Source: Arthrobacter pigmenti
GTDB taxonomy: Bacteria > Actinomycetota > Actinomycetes > Actinomycetales > Micrococcaceae
Length of the DNA: 64,000 nt
NCBI RefSeq assembly: GCF_011927905.1
Contig: NZ_JAATJL010000001.1
Location: forward strand, 1,550,001 to 1,614,000
Direction of reading: 5' to 3'
Each line of letters begins with the position of its first letter. Positions within the stretch are counted from its first letter, which is position 1. The position numbers were made by a program, and so were the translations under genes. The notes under the pieces are model-generated. The model was not told the DNA's origin. It saw nothing but the letters and a program-made list of their open reading frames with translations, and ran no database searches. Positions 53,999 through 62,221 of the stretch are shown piece by piece.

Positions 53999-54421
53999 CT
54001 ACTGCTGCGGGGATGTTCCCGCGATGTTGATCAGCCAGGCAACGCCGAACTTGTCTGTGCACATGCCGAAGCGATCTCCCCACGGAGCCACCTCGAGTGG
54101 GACGGTAACCGTGCCCTCGCCGGCGAGCCGGTCCCAGTAGCCCTGCAGTTCATTCTCGTCCTCACCGCTGAGTGAGATGGAGAAAGTGTTGCCCGGGTTG
54201 TAATCCATGCTGTTCGGTGTGTCGGCGGCCATGAGGACCATGCCGTTATCGGTGGTGAGCATCCCGTGCATGATCTTGTCGAGTTCGGCTTCGTCCTCGC
54301 TCGCATGGAAGTCGCGGAACGTGCTGAGCGTGAGTTCGCCACCAAAGACTGACTGGTAATAGGTCATCGCATCCTTGGCAGTATCGCGAAAACCAAGATA
54401 GGGATTCAAACGAGCGCTCAT
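53999..54421 (-). CDS. VOC family protein (PhnB/glyoxalase-like)
   Basis: A 140-residue member of the vicinal oxygen chelate superfamily, of the PhnB/3-demethylubiquinone-methyltransferase-like type: LNPYLGFRDTAKDAMTYYQSVFGG at the start and APWGDRFGMCTDKFGVAWLINI near the end. These dimeric beta-alpha-beta-beta-beta proteins have unknown small-molecule roles. The ATG at 54421 has an AGGAGAT ribosome site; the upstream extension is not coding-like. Confidence 0.88.
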   Translation of the reverse strand: MSARLNPYLGFRDTAKDAMTYYQSVFGGELTLSTFRDFHASEDEAELDKIMHGMLTTDNGMVLMAADTPNSMDYNPGNTFSISLSGEDENELQGYWDRLAGEGTVTVPLEVAPWGDRFGMCTDKFGVAWLINIAGTSPQQ

Positions 54422-54557
54422 GGTTGATCTCCTGGTACTTCGGCTGTAGCGGCCGGTGCCTGGTGAACCCAGATGCACGTCTACGGCGCGCCACGTGATA
54501 ATACTGCCCCACATGAACCGATCTGCCCAGCATCTTTTTCTGTTGGGCAGTACTCCC

Positions 54558-54830
54558 CTAGGCCGTCGCGAACCGCTTCGCTGAGCGTTCCTTCGCCTTT
54601 GCTGCTTCCTCGTCCCGGTCCTTGGGCGGAGCGGAGGTGACGAGGTCAGCCAATAGGCGCTCAGTGATGGCTGTGATGTCCGCTACAGCCCTGTCGAAGA
54701 CTTCCTGATTCGCCTTCGAGGGCTTCGTGGCACCGCTGACCTTACGCACATACTGGAGCGCGGCGGCCTGCACTTCGTCGCTGGTGGCAGCGGGCTCAAA
54801 GTTGTGAAGTGTTCTGATATTCCTGCACAT
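54558..54830 (-). CDS. DUF2277 family protein
   Basis: A 90-residue conserved protein starting MCRNIRTLHNFEP, with the signature region AALQYVRKVSG and KPSKANQEVF, and ending in an Ala/Lys/Arg-rich tail. This is characteristic of DUF2277. Its function is unknown; the fold is a helical pair. The upstream frame extension to 55007 is antisense to the next gene and rejected. Divergent from the DUF3054 gene. Confidence 0.85.
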   Translation of the reverse strand: MCRNIRTLHNFEPAATSDEVQAAALQYVRKVSGATKPSKANQEVFDRAVADITAITERLLADLVTSAPPKDRDEEAAKAKERSAKRFATA

Positions 54831-54902
54831 GTTCCAAGGGTAGGCCTCGAAGCGACGAGGGGAAACGGTTCGGCGGGTACGGATCCAGAAGCGCTGTGCC
54901 AG

Positions 54903-54917
54903 TAGGCTGATTCCATG
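54903..54917 (+). promoter_or_regulatory. Predicted leaderless start of the DUF3054 gene
   Basis: TAGGCT (54903-54908), six bases, then ATG. Confidence 0.5.
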
Positions 54918-55349
54918 ACAAGGGCACCGGCACAGATTCGACTGGTGTGGGCGCTTGTGGACATCGCCCTCATCCTGGTCTTCGCTTTCCTTGGACAGGC
55001 TTCGCACTACGATGCGGTATCCCTGCCCGGAGCATTAGCGACCGCTGCCCCGTTCCTCGCTGCGTACTCCATGACGTATCTCGCCTGCCTAGCCTGGCGT
55101 CGGCCCGCGGCGCCGCTGCGTACGGGCGTCCCGATGTGGCTCGGAACCGCCGTGGGCGGTCTGATGCTTCGGGTTTGGTTCGGTGAAAGCGCAGCACCGG
55201 CCTTCCAGATCGTCGCCGTGGTCGTTCTGGCGCTGTTCCTCGTCTTCCCCCGGCTCGTGGCCGCGACGCTGGGTGCCGTGCGCCGTCGTCGTCGTCGGCA
55301 ATCTTCTGCCCACCACTCCCCCGCCCAGAATCAAGGAGCAGCCTCATGA
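54915..55349 (+). CDS. DUF3054 family membrane protein
   Basis: A 144-residue protein with four predicted membrane helices (about 10-28, 40-60, 72-90, 98-115) and an Arg-rich cytoplasmic tail. The pattern LVDIALILVFAFLGQASHY and PMWLGTAVGGLMLR are typical of the actinobacterial DUF3054 family. Function unknown. The stop overlaps the start of the AsnC-like gene by four bases (ATGA), so the two are probably linked functionally. Confidence 0.85.
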   Translation: MTRAPAQIRLVWALVDIALILVFAFLGQASHYDAVSLPGALATAAPFLAAYSMTYLACLAWRRPAAPLRTGVPMWLGTAVGGLMLRVWFGESAAPAFQIVAVVVLALFLVFPRLVAATLGAVRRRRRRQSSAHHSPAQNQGAAS

Positions 55350-55627
55350 TCACAGCGTTCGTGCTTATCCAGACCGATGCCTCCCGCATCCCCGAGTCCG
55401 CCCAGGAAATTTCGGAGATCGACGGGATCAGCGAGGTGTATTCGGTGACCGGTGAGTGGGATCTCATCGCGATAGCCCGTGTCAACCGCCACGAAGACCT
55501 CGCAGATGTCATCGCCGACCGCCTCTCCAAGATCGAGGGCGTCGAATCGACCACAACGCAGATAGCGTTCAGGTCCTACTCGAAGCACGACCTCGATGCC
55601 GCTTTCTCCCTCGGTTTCGAGGGATAG
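55346..55627 (+). CDS. Stand-alone Lrp/AsnC ligand-binding (RAM) domain protein
   Basis: A 93-residue protein consisting only of the effector-binding RAM domain (ITAFVLIQTDASRIPESAQEI, VTGEWDLIAIARV); no helix-turn-helix is present. Such stand-alone AsnC domains form multimers that bind amino acids. Coupled to the DUF3054 membrane protein, and convergent with trpD with a 15-base gap. A role as an amino-acid sensor is inferred, not shown. Confidence 0.88.
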   Translation: MITAFVLIQTDASRIPESAQEISEIDGISEVYSVTGEWDLIAIARVNRHEDLADVIADRLSKIEGVESTTTQIAFRSYSKHDLDAAFSLGFEG

Positions 55628-55642
55628 CAGCGGGCGGGCCCG

Positions 55643-56701
55643 CTATTGCCCGGTCACCGCAACCCAGCGGTCAAGGGCTGCCTGCGCCGCACCCGAATCG
55701 ATCGACGCGGCGGCCCGGACCATCTGACGGTTAATCCTGTCCGTCAGCGCCGCGGAATGGTCGGTGTCAAGGGCCACCAGCCCTGCCGCCGCGTTGAGAA
55801 CGACGGCGTCACGCACCGGTCCGCGCGCACCTGCAAGGACATCGCGTACTACCTTTGCATTGCTTTGCGCATCGGAGCCTTTGAGCGCTTCGACGGGCAC
55901 AACAGAGATGCCGAATTCCTCCGGGTGAACGGTGTGTTCGGTGACTTCACCCGCGCGCACCTCCCAGATAGTCGACGATCCGCTGGTCGTTAACTTGTCC
56001 CGGCCATCGCTGCCACGGAAAACGAGAGCCCGGATGCCCCGTGCAGCCAGTACACCCGCCATCAGCGGAGCCATTCGTTCATTGGCGCACCCCATCGCCT
56101 GGGCCTCGACACCGGCCGGGTTGCTCAACGGACCCAGGAAGTTGAAAGCTGTCGGAACGCCAAGTTCCCGGCGCGGCACTGCAACGTGGCGCATCGAGGG
56201 ATGAAAAACCTGGGCGAAGCAGAAAGTGATGCTCGCCTCCTCCGCTGAACGTGCGACGTCCTCAATCGACAGGTCAAGGCGCACGCCCAGCGCTTCGATC
56301 ACATCAGCGGCTCCGGCCGACGACGACGCACTGCGGTTCCCGTGCTTAACCACCCGCGCACCCGCGCCAACAGCCACGAGGGAAGACATCGTGGAAATAT
56401 TCAGCGTGTCGAGACCGTCACCGCCTGTGCCGACGATGTCCAGGGTTCTTCCCGAAACCTGAATGCGATGCGCGCGTGCGAGCATCGCTTCGACAAGGCC
56501 AAGCAGTTCCTGAACGGACTCCCCTTTGCTCTGCAGGCCGACCAGGAAGCCGGCCACCTGCGCATGAGTTGCCTCGCCCTCCATAATGGATTCCATCGCC
56601 CAGCGGGTCTGTGATGCCGTGAGATCCCTGCCTGCGATGAGGGCGGAAATCAGTTTCGGCCAGGTAGTGGAACTTGGCGCCGGTGCGGAAATCGGAGTCA
56701 C
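55643..56701 (-). CDS. trpD: Anthranilate phosphoribosyltransferase
   Basis: Second step of tryptophan synthesis, joining anthranilate to PRPP. It has 352 residues; an N-terminal helical domain precedes [17 protein letters not shown] (about 85-101), which binds the PRPP diphosphate, then [16 protein letters not shown]. No other trp gene is adjacent, which is common in actinobacteria, where trpD stands alone beside ctaE. The GTG start is six bases after TAACCT. Confidence 0.96.
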   Translation of the reverse strand: MTPISAPAPSSTTWPKLISALIAGRDLTASQTRWAMESIMEGEATHAQVAGFLVGLQSKGESVQELLGLVEAMLARAHRIQVSGRTLDIVGTGGDGLDTLNISTMSSLVAVGAGARVVKHGNRSASSSAGAADVIEALGVRLDLSIEDVARSAEEASITFCFAQVFHPSMRHVAVPRRELGVPTAFNFLGPLSNPAGVEAQAMGCANERMAPLMAGVLAARGIRALVFRGSDGRDKLTTSGSSTIWEVRAGEVTEHTVHPEEFGISVVPVEALKGSDAQSNAKVVRDVLAGARGPVRDAVVLNAAAGLVALDTDHSAALTDRINRQMVRAAASIDSGAAQAALDRWVAVTGQ

Positions 56702-56713
56702 TCACCTAGGTTA
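56699..56713 (-). promoter_or_regulatory. Predicted leaderless start of trpD
   Basis: On the minus strand TAACCT (56713-56708), six bases, then GTG. Confidence 0.5.
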
Positions 56714-56838
56714 TCTACGAAATGTAGAAAGTCATGACGTTATTACTCCCGCGCCGTTATTGGCCGGGAAGGTCATCACGCGTGCAGACGGGCCACGCCG
56801 AGGCGGTTTCGCATTGGTGAACTGGGCATCTTTAGAGA

Positions 56839-56853
56839 CATAATGTCAGGGTG
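56839..56853 (+). promoter_or_regulatory. Predicted leaderless start of ctaE
   Basis: CATAAT (56839-56844), six bases, then GTG. A near-consensus -10 box with no room for a ribosome site. Confidence 0.55.
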
Positions 56854-57489
56854 ACGACAGCGACCCATGCCCCAAACTCCACTGCGCATCCAACTCTGAA
56901 CAGGCCGAACATGGTTTCGGTCGGCACGGTTGTGTGGCTTTCCAGTGAACTCATGTTCTTTGCCGGCCTCTTCGCCATGTATTTCACATTGCGCTCCACT
57001 TCGGGCGAGCTCTGGGCTGCCGAGACGGAGAAGCTGAACGTACCGTTCGCACTGGTCAACACCATCATCCTGGTGTCAAGTTCCTTCACCTGCCAGATGG
57101 GCGTCTTCGCGGCCGAGCGCCTCCAGCCGCGGCGGATCGGCGGGATGTTCAACATGGCCAGGTGGGGCATGGTCGAGTGGTACCTGCTGACCTTCCTCAT
57201 GGGAGCAGTCTTTGTTGCTGTGCAGGCTTACGAATACGCCGAACTTGTTGCAGAGGGCGTATCCCTCTCCTCCAATGCCTATGGCTCCTCGTTCTACATC
57301 ACTACCGGCTTCCACGGACTTCATGTCATCGGAGGGCTGATTGCGTTCCTCTTCATCATTGGCCGCGCTTATGCCGCCAAACGTTTCGGCCACTTCGAAG
57401 CCACATCAGCCATCGTCACTTCCTATTACTGGCACTTCGTGGACGTGGTCTGGATCGGCCTGTTCATCATCATCTACTTCTTGAAGTAG
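56851..57489 (+). CDS. ctaE: Cytochrome c oxidase subunit III
   Basis: Membrane subunit of the aa3-type terminal oxidase. It has 212 residues and five transmembrane helices; [21 protein letters not shown] starts the first. The helix IV-V features [10 protein letters not shown] and [14 protein letters not shown] are conserved. It heads the ctaE-qcrCAB cluster that encodes the actinobacterial III2IV2 supercomplex. The other oxidase subunits are not in this window. Confidence 0.96.
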   Translation: MTTATHAPNSTAHPTLNRPNMVSVGTVVWLSSELMFFAGLFAMYFTLRSTSGELWAAETEKLNVPFALVNTIILVSSSFTCQMGVFAAERLQPRRIGGMFNMARWGMVEWYLLTFLMGAVFVAVQAYEYAELVAEGVSLSSNAYGSSFYITTGFHGLHVIGGLIAFLFIIGRAYAAKRFGHFEATSAIVTSYYWHFVDVVWIGLFIIIYFLK

Positions 57490-57496
57490 ATTTCTC

Positions 57497-57524
57497 TTGA
57501 ACCCTTTTCTACCCGGGGTAGAAT
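57497..57524 (+). promoter_or_regulatory. Predicted promoter of qcrCAB with overlapping palindrome
   Basis: TTGAAC (57497-57502) and TAGAAT (57519-57524) are separated by 16 bases. A perfect palindrome, TTCTACCC-G-GGGTAGAA (57507-57523), fills the spacer and enters the -10 box, so a bound regulator would block it. It lies just after the ctaE stop. Confidence 0.55.
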
Positions 57525-57600
57525 TAGCGTGGCGGTCGCGACCGGGACTGGCACCAACTGTGCAACGTACAAAGGCAATACAGAAGGCAGGAATCAGGAC

Positions 57601-58395
57601 GTGAAGGCACTTTCGCAGAGGCGGCGCCACCCCCTTGCAGCAATAGCGCTGCTGCTGATGGGGCTGTTGTTAACCGGCGGCATCTATGCCATTGCGAGCA
57701 ACGCGAATGAAGCCAAAGCGCAGACAGCCGTTTCTGCAAGCGACATTGAAGAAGGGGAAAAGCTCTTCGTCGCCAACTGCGCCACCTGTCACGGAATGGG
57801 AGCGGCGGGCACCGAGGACGGCCCCTCCCTGGTCGGTGTCGGAGCCGCAGCCGTCGACTTCCAGGTCGGAACAGGACGCATGCCTCTTCAGATGCAAGGG
57901 CCGCAAGCACTCGAGAAGCCAGTCCAGTTCACTGACGAGCAGATCAGCCAGATGGCCGCGTACGTCGCTTCTCTTGGCGCCGGGCCGGCTATACCCGGAG
58001 AGGAACTGCTGGACGTTTCCGGCGAGGATGTCGATCCCGCCAACGGCGGTGAGCTCTTCCGTATCAACTGCGCCATGTGTCATAACGCGGCTGCCGCTGG
58101 CGGTGCGCTCACGCGCGGAAAGTTCGCTCCGTCGCTTGAAGGCGTGAGCAACAAGCACATCTACGAGGCCATGGTCACCGGGCCGCAGAACATGCCGGTC
58201 TTCAGTGACGCAAACATCACGCCCGAAGACAAGCAGGACATCATTGCGTTCCTGAACATCATCGAGGAACAGGGCTCCCCCGGCGGAGCTGACCTGGGAT
58301 CGCTGGGACCAGTTTCCGAGGGGCTGTTTATCTGGGTCGCAGGCCTGGGCGTAATCATCGCATTCACTGTCTGGCTCACTTCGCGCTCGTCGTAG
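57601..58395 (+). CDS. qcrC: Cytochrome bc1 complex dihaem cytochrome c subunit
   Basis: Carries electrons from the bcc complex to cytochrome oxidase without a soluble cytochrome c. It has 264 residues: an N-terminal membrane anchor (about 9-30), two cytochrome c domains with haem sites CATCH (about 60) and CAMCH (about 158), and a C-terminal membrane helix (WVAGLGVIIAFTVWL). Two haem motifs in one protein are the actinobacterial hallmark. The GTG at 57601 is preferred over an upstream start at 57529 that would begin ahead of the anchor. Confidence 0.95.
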   Translation: MKALSQRRRHPLAAIALLLMGLLLTGGIYAIASNANEAKAQTAVSASDIEEGEKLFVANCATCHGMGAAGTEDGPSLVGVGAAAVDFQVGTGRMPLQMQGPQALEKPVQFTDEQISQMAAYVASLGAGPAIPGEELLDVSGEDVDPANGGELFRINCAMCHNAAAAGGALTRGKFAPSLEGVSNKHIYEAMVTGPQNMPVFSDANITPEDKQDIIAFLNIIEEQGSPGGADLGSLGPVSEGLFIWVAGLGVIIAFTVWLTSRSS

Positions 58396-58471
58396 GCGCG
58401 GCAGCGGAAACCGTAAGAACTAAATACACAGGATTGATGAGTGAAGTTTCTAAAGAAGGATGAGAGGGATC

Positions 58472-59497
58472 ATGGCCGACCATAGTCACGGCAGCCCGGA
58501 ACAAACGGGCACCGTAGCTAAGCCCGGTCAGGGCGGCGTGCAGAAGTTCCAGGATCCTGGGCTCCCGCCGCACCGGCCTCGTTTGGCTGACACCGATCCC
58601 CGCGCGGAGAAGCGCGCAGAGCGTCAGGTCGGAGTGCTGTTCCTCGTTTCGATATTCGGAACAGTCCTCTTCTTCTTCGGGTACTTCGCCATCCCGTTGG
58701 ACCAGACAATCGGGACGCTCCGTCTGCAGAACCTGCTGCTCGGCCTCGGCACAGCGTTCGCGATGCTGGGCATCGGAGTGGGAATTGTGCACTGGGCCAA
58801 GACCCTGATGCCGGATCACGAAATTTCAGAAGACCGGCACGAAATCAGGCCCGAGGCAGACCGCGCCGACGCCGAAAAGATTGTCGGAGACATTCTCGAA
58901 GAATCGGGGATCAAGCGCCGCCCGCTAATCAGGAACACTCTCCTGGGTGCCAGCATTTTGGCGATCTTCCCCGCGATTGCCATCTTCCGGGACCTGGGAC
59001 CGCTTCCCGGCGACGTACTTCGTCAGACCATGTGGGATGAGGGCGTACGCCTCACCCGCGACCCGAGCGGCACTCCGATCAAGGCTTCCGATGTAACCAT
59101 CGGCTCTGCTTTCCACGTCATTCCGGAGGGACTCAACGAGTCCGAGCACAAACTTGAAGAGAAGGCCAAGGCTGTTGTTCTCCTCATGCGTTTGAAGCCG
59201 GAGTCCCTCAACCCGTCGCCAGGACGCGAAGATTGGGGCTTCGAAGGCATCGTTGCCTACTCCAAGATCTGTACACATGTGGGCTGTCCGGTAGCCCTTT
59301 ACGAGCAGCAGACGCACCACCTGCTGTGTCCGTGCCACCAGTCGACCTTCGACCTCACGCAGGAGTGTAAGGTTATCTTCGGCCCGGCCGTCCGTCCGCT
59401 CCCCCAGCTACCCATCTCAGTGGATGATGAGGGCTATCTGGTGGCGACGAGCGACTTCCAAGAACCCGTAGGACCAAGTTACTGGGAGCGTGGCTGA
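58472..59497 (+). CDS. qcrA: Cytochrome bc1 complex Rieske iron-sulfur subunit
   Basis: Iron-sulfur subunit of 341 residues with three N-terminal membrane helices, unlike the single helix of proteobacterial Rieske proteins. The [2Fe-2S] ligands are Cys267 and His269 (CTHVGCP) and Cys286 and His289 (CPCH). Cys272 and Cys288 form the stabilising disulfide. The first 60 residues are polar. The ATG at 58472 is chosen because GAGAGGG precedes it by three to five bases; an in-frame ATG four codons earlier is possible. One base separates it from qcrB. Confidence 0.95.
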   Translation: MADHSHGSPEQTGTVAKPGQGGVQKFQDPGLPPHRPRLADTDPRAEKRAERQVGVLFLVSIFGTVLFFFGYFAIPLDQTIGTLRLQNLLLGLGTAFAMLGIGVGIVHWAKTLMPDHEISEDRHEIRPEADRADAEKIVGDILEESGIKRRPLIRNTLLGASILAIFPAIAIFRDLGPLPGDVLRQTMWDEGVRLTRDPSGTPIKASDVTIGSAFHVIPEGLNESEHKLEEKAKAVVLLMRLKPESLNPSPGREDWGFEGIVAYSKICTHVGCPVALYEQQTHHLLCPCHQSTFDLTQECKVIFGPAVRPLPQLPISVDDEGYLVATSDFQEPVGPSYWERG

Positions 59498-59498
59498 G

Positions 59499-61184
59499 AT
59501 GAGCAGCTCGGCAGCTGGGCGCGAATACCAGCCCAAAACAAGCGTCGGTAAGATCACCAACTTCGTTGACACCCGGGTGGGCGGTTCCGCCATGGTCAAG
59601 GAGTTCGGCCGCAAGATATTTCCCGATCACTGGACGTTCATGTTCGGCGAGGTTGCACTCTACTCGTTTGTGATCCTCCTGCTTTCGGGTACCTTTCTGA
59701 CTTTTTTCTTCGACCCTTCGATGGCAGAGACCCACTACGACGGCAGCTACGTGCCGCTTCGCGGGATTGAGATGTCCGTGGCGTACTCCTCATCACTGGA
59801 TATCTCCTTTGATATCCGCGGTGGCCTCTTCATGCGGCAGGTGCATCACTGGTCAGCGCTGCTCTTTGTGGCTGCTGTCTCAGTACATATGCTCCGCGTG
59901 TTCTTCACAGGTGCATTCCGCAAACCCCGCGAGCTCAACTGGGTGATCGGCGGCGTACTGCTTATCCTGGCCATGGCAGCGGGGTTCACTGGTTATTCAC
60001 TGCCTGACGATCTCCTCTCCGGCAACGGGCTGCGCATCATCGACGGCGTTATCAAGTCCATTCCCGTTGTGGGCACGTACATCAGTTTCTTCCTTTTCGG
60101 AGGCGAGTTTCCAGGCACGGAAATCATTCCGCGGTTGTATGTTCTGCACATCCTTTTGATTCCTGCCCTCATTCTTTTGTTGATCGCGATCCATCTCTTC
60201 CTGGTGGTGGTTCACAAGCACACGCAGTTCCCCGGCCCGGGCCGCACAAACGACAATGTGGTGGGTTTCCCGGTTGGTCCGGTCTACGCGGCCAAAGCCG
60301 GTGGCTTCTTCTTCATCGTGTTCGGCGTGGTTGCCGCTATCTCGGCGGCCTTCACGATCAACCCGATCTGGAACTACGGACCCTACGACCCCTCCCCGGT
60401 GTCTGCAGGTACCCAGCCGGACTGGTATATCGGATGGGTTGACGGTGCGTTGCGCCTCATGCCGGGAATCATCGCCGGATTCCCGTTCGAATGGGAGATT
60501 CCCTTCCCATGGGGTGTTAACACACTGTCGCTGAACGTCCTGCTGCCGGCTCTTGTGCCCGCCGGCATTGTGTTCACCATGCTCTTCGCATGGCCGTGGA
60601 TTGAAGCCTGGGTAACCAAGGATCGGCGGGAGCGCCACCTGCTGGACCGCCCGCGCAATGCGCCGACCCGCACCGGTGTCGGAGTAGCTGGCGTCGTGTT
60701 CTACTGCGTGATGTGGGCGGCAGCGAGTTCCGACCTCATTGCTACGCACTTTATGGTGTCCCTGAACGACGTCACGTATTGGCTCCGTGCGCTGTTCTTC
60801 ATCGGCCCAGTGATTGGCTTCATCGTGGCGCGCCGCATCGCTCTGGCGCTGCAGCGGAAGGATCGGGAGATCGTTCTGCACGGTCGTGAGACCGGACGCA
60901 TCGTTCGACTGCCTCACGGTGAGTTCATCGAGGTTCACGAGCCGGTCGACGAGTACAAGCGCTACAAGTTGACCACGTTTGACTCTCCGCAGGTGCTGCC
61001 GGCCCAGGCTGACGTCAACGGACACATCACGAAGGGTGAGAAGCGCCGTGCCTGGGCTTCCAGGTTCTTCTTCGAGGATCGCGTTGCGCCCGTTACTCCG
61101 GCTGAGCTTGAAGAGGCACACTCGCACGGCCACCACGGCGAGGTTGCGAATGAGCATGACAAGGCGTCGATCTCGAGCCACTAA
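59499..61184 (+). CDS. qcrB: Cytochrome bc1 complex cytochrome b subunit
   Basis: Haem b-bearing quinol-oxidising subunit of 561 residues. Haem-ligand histidines lie in helices II and IV (RQVHHWSALLFVAAVSVHMLR region and the LLIAIHLFLVVVHKH region). The Qo motif reads PDWY (GTQPDWYIGW). Eight or more membrane helices are followed by a long charged C-terminal tail, typical of actinobacteria and absent from mitochondrial cytochrome b. QcrB is the target of telacebec-type inhibitors in mycobacteria. A GTG three codons upstream, overlapping the qcrA stop, is an alternative start. Confidence 0.96.
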   Translation: MSSSAAGREYQPKTSVGKITNFVDTRVGGSAMVKEFGRKIFPDHWTFMFGEVALYSFVILLLSGTFLTFFFDPSMAETHYDGSYVPLRGIEMSVAYSSSLDISFDIRGGLFMRQVHHWSALLFVAAVSVHMLRVFFTGAFRKPRELNWVIGGVLLILAMAAGFTGYSLPDDLLSGNGLRIIDGVIKSIPVVGTYISFFLFGGEFPGTEIIPRLYVLHILLIPALILLLIAIHLFLVVVHKHTQFPGPGRTNDNVVGFPVGPVYAAKAGGFFFIVFGVVAAISAAFTINPIWNYGPYDPSPVSAGTQPDWYIGWVDGALRLMPGIIAGFPFEWEIPFPWGVNTLSLNVLLPALVPAGIVFTMLFAWPWIEAWVTKDRRERHLLDRPRNAPTRTGVGVAGVVFYCVMWAAASSDLIATHFMVSLNDVTYWLRALFFIGPVIGFIVARRIALALQRKDREIVLHGRETGRIVRLPHGEFIEVHEPVDEYKRYKLTTFDSPQVLPAQADVNGHITKGEKRRAWASRFFFEDRVAPVTPAELEEAHSHGHHGEVANEHDKASISSH

Positions 61185-61207
61185 TTGGCAAGATTCGTCA
61201 TAAAGAA

Positions 61208-61247
61208 GGAGCGGGTCGCCCGGGCATTGGGCGGCCCGCTCCTCTCT
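61208..61247 (+). terminator. Terminator of the ctaE-qcrCAB operon
   Basis: A 14-base-pair stem (61208-61221 with 61229-61242, one G-U pair) and a seven-base loop, then TCTCTT. It lies 23 bases after the qcrB stop. Confidence 0.85.
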
Positions 61248-61297
61248 TATGCGAAGTAGCCCTCCCCGTTGAAATTTGATCGGCAGTGCTTCAAGAT

Positions 61298-62080
61298 TCA
61301 GGACAAGCGCTTTGGTGTGTAGGTTCTGGGGGTACGCACTCCGGGCCGCTGAAGCGGCACCCACAGCTTGTAGCGGTCCGCACGGTAGTAGGAAACCGAG
61401 TAGTCAACCATCGCGCGAGCAACGTACGCATGGCGTTGGATCTTGAGCAGCGGAGCTCCCATTTCCACGTTCAACAAGCGGGCAATAGAGGGTGACGCCG
61501 CAGTCGCCTCCACGGTATCCTCGCCCCACTCCATCACCAGCCCGAAACGCTCGCTGAGCACGTTGTACAGCGATGTCGGTGGATCGTCCTCGAGTATGCC
61601 CGGAACCCGGTGCGCCGGAATGAAGTTCTCGTCTACGCTCATCGGTTCCTTGTCCGCGAGCAGTTGCCGCCGAAACCGGATCACCTGGGTGCCCTGTTCG
61701 ATCTGAAGCTCACGGGCGATGAGCGGAGTGGCAGCCATCTGCTCGAAGCTGAGCACTCTCGCATCCGGAACCATCCCGCGGCGGTGCATCTCCTCGCTGT
61801 ACGAGGTGAGCTTCATCTGCAGGTCCAGTTTGCTGTGTGAGACAAACGTTCCCAGCCCGACGATCCGCTCCAGTACCTCTTCTGCCACGAGCGCGTCTAT
61901 TGCGTGACGCACAGTCATGCGCGCAACACCGAAGTGCTCGGTCAGTTTGCGCTCGGAGGGAATAGCTGTCCCCGGCTCGGCGTGCTGGAGGATATATTCC
62001 CTGAGCACTTCACGAAGCTGGACGTGCTTCGCCCCGTCACCTCCCAGGGAGGTCTGCATACCGCGCAGCGGATCCGCCAT
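61298..62080 (-). CDS. GntR family transcriptional regulator (HutC/DasR subfamily)
   Basis: A 260-residue regulator. An N-terminal winged helix-turn-helix (residues about 18-80: QLREVLREYILQ, IPSERKLTEHFGVARMTVRHAIDAL) precedes a C-terminal UTRA effector domain (about 100-245) of chorismate-lyase fold. The subfamily often senses sugar phosphates such as GlcNAc-6-P. The start ATG has a strong GGGAGGAA site; the longer frame to 62242 is not needed. Its target is not obvious: convergent with qcrB, while an intron lies upstream. Confidence 0.88.
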   Translation of the reverse strand: MADPLRGMQTSLGGDGAKHVQLREVLREYILQHAEPGTAIPSERKLTEHFGVARMTVRHAIDALVAEEVLERIVGLGTFVSHSKLDLQMKLTSYSEEMHRRGMVPDARVLSFEQMAATPLIARELQIEQGTQVIRFRRQLLADKEPMSVDENFIPAHRVPGILEDDPPTSLYNVLSERFGLVMEWGEDTVEATAASPSIARLLNVEMGAPLLKIQRHAYVARAMVDYSVSYYRADRYKLWVPLQRPGVRTPRTYTPKRLS

Positions 62081-62181
62081 CGTTCCTCCCGAGGACCAAT
62101 TCGGTCTGAGTACTACCGCGTCCATTCTATTGCGGACAGTGTGCATTCCTTTGGATCGGCACATCCGTACCACCTGAACCG

Positions 62182-62219
62182 TGAAGAGGTTCCACACCCT
62201 GCGGTGTGGAACCTCTTCA
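62182..62219. terminator. 17-bp hairpin just 5' of the group II intron
   Basis: A perfect stem TGAAGAGGTTCCACACC (62182-62198) with 62203-62219 and a CTGC loop. No T-run follows on either side in the present sequence; the intron begins within a few bases. Class C introns typically insert right after terminator hairpins, so it is probably the intron's target structure. Confidence 0.7.
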
Positions 62220-62221
62220 GC

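Noticed and set aside
59997..61364. 455-codon minus-strand frame
   Set aside because: Antisense to qcrB and its terminator; no motifs.
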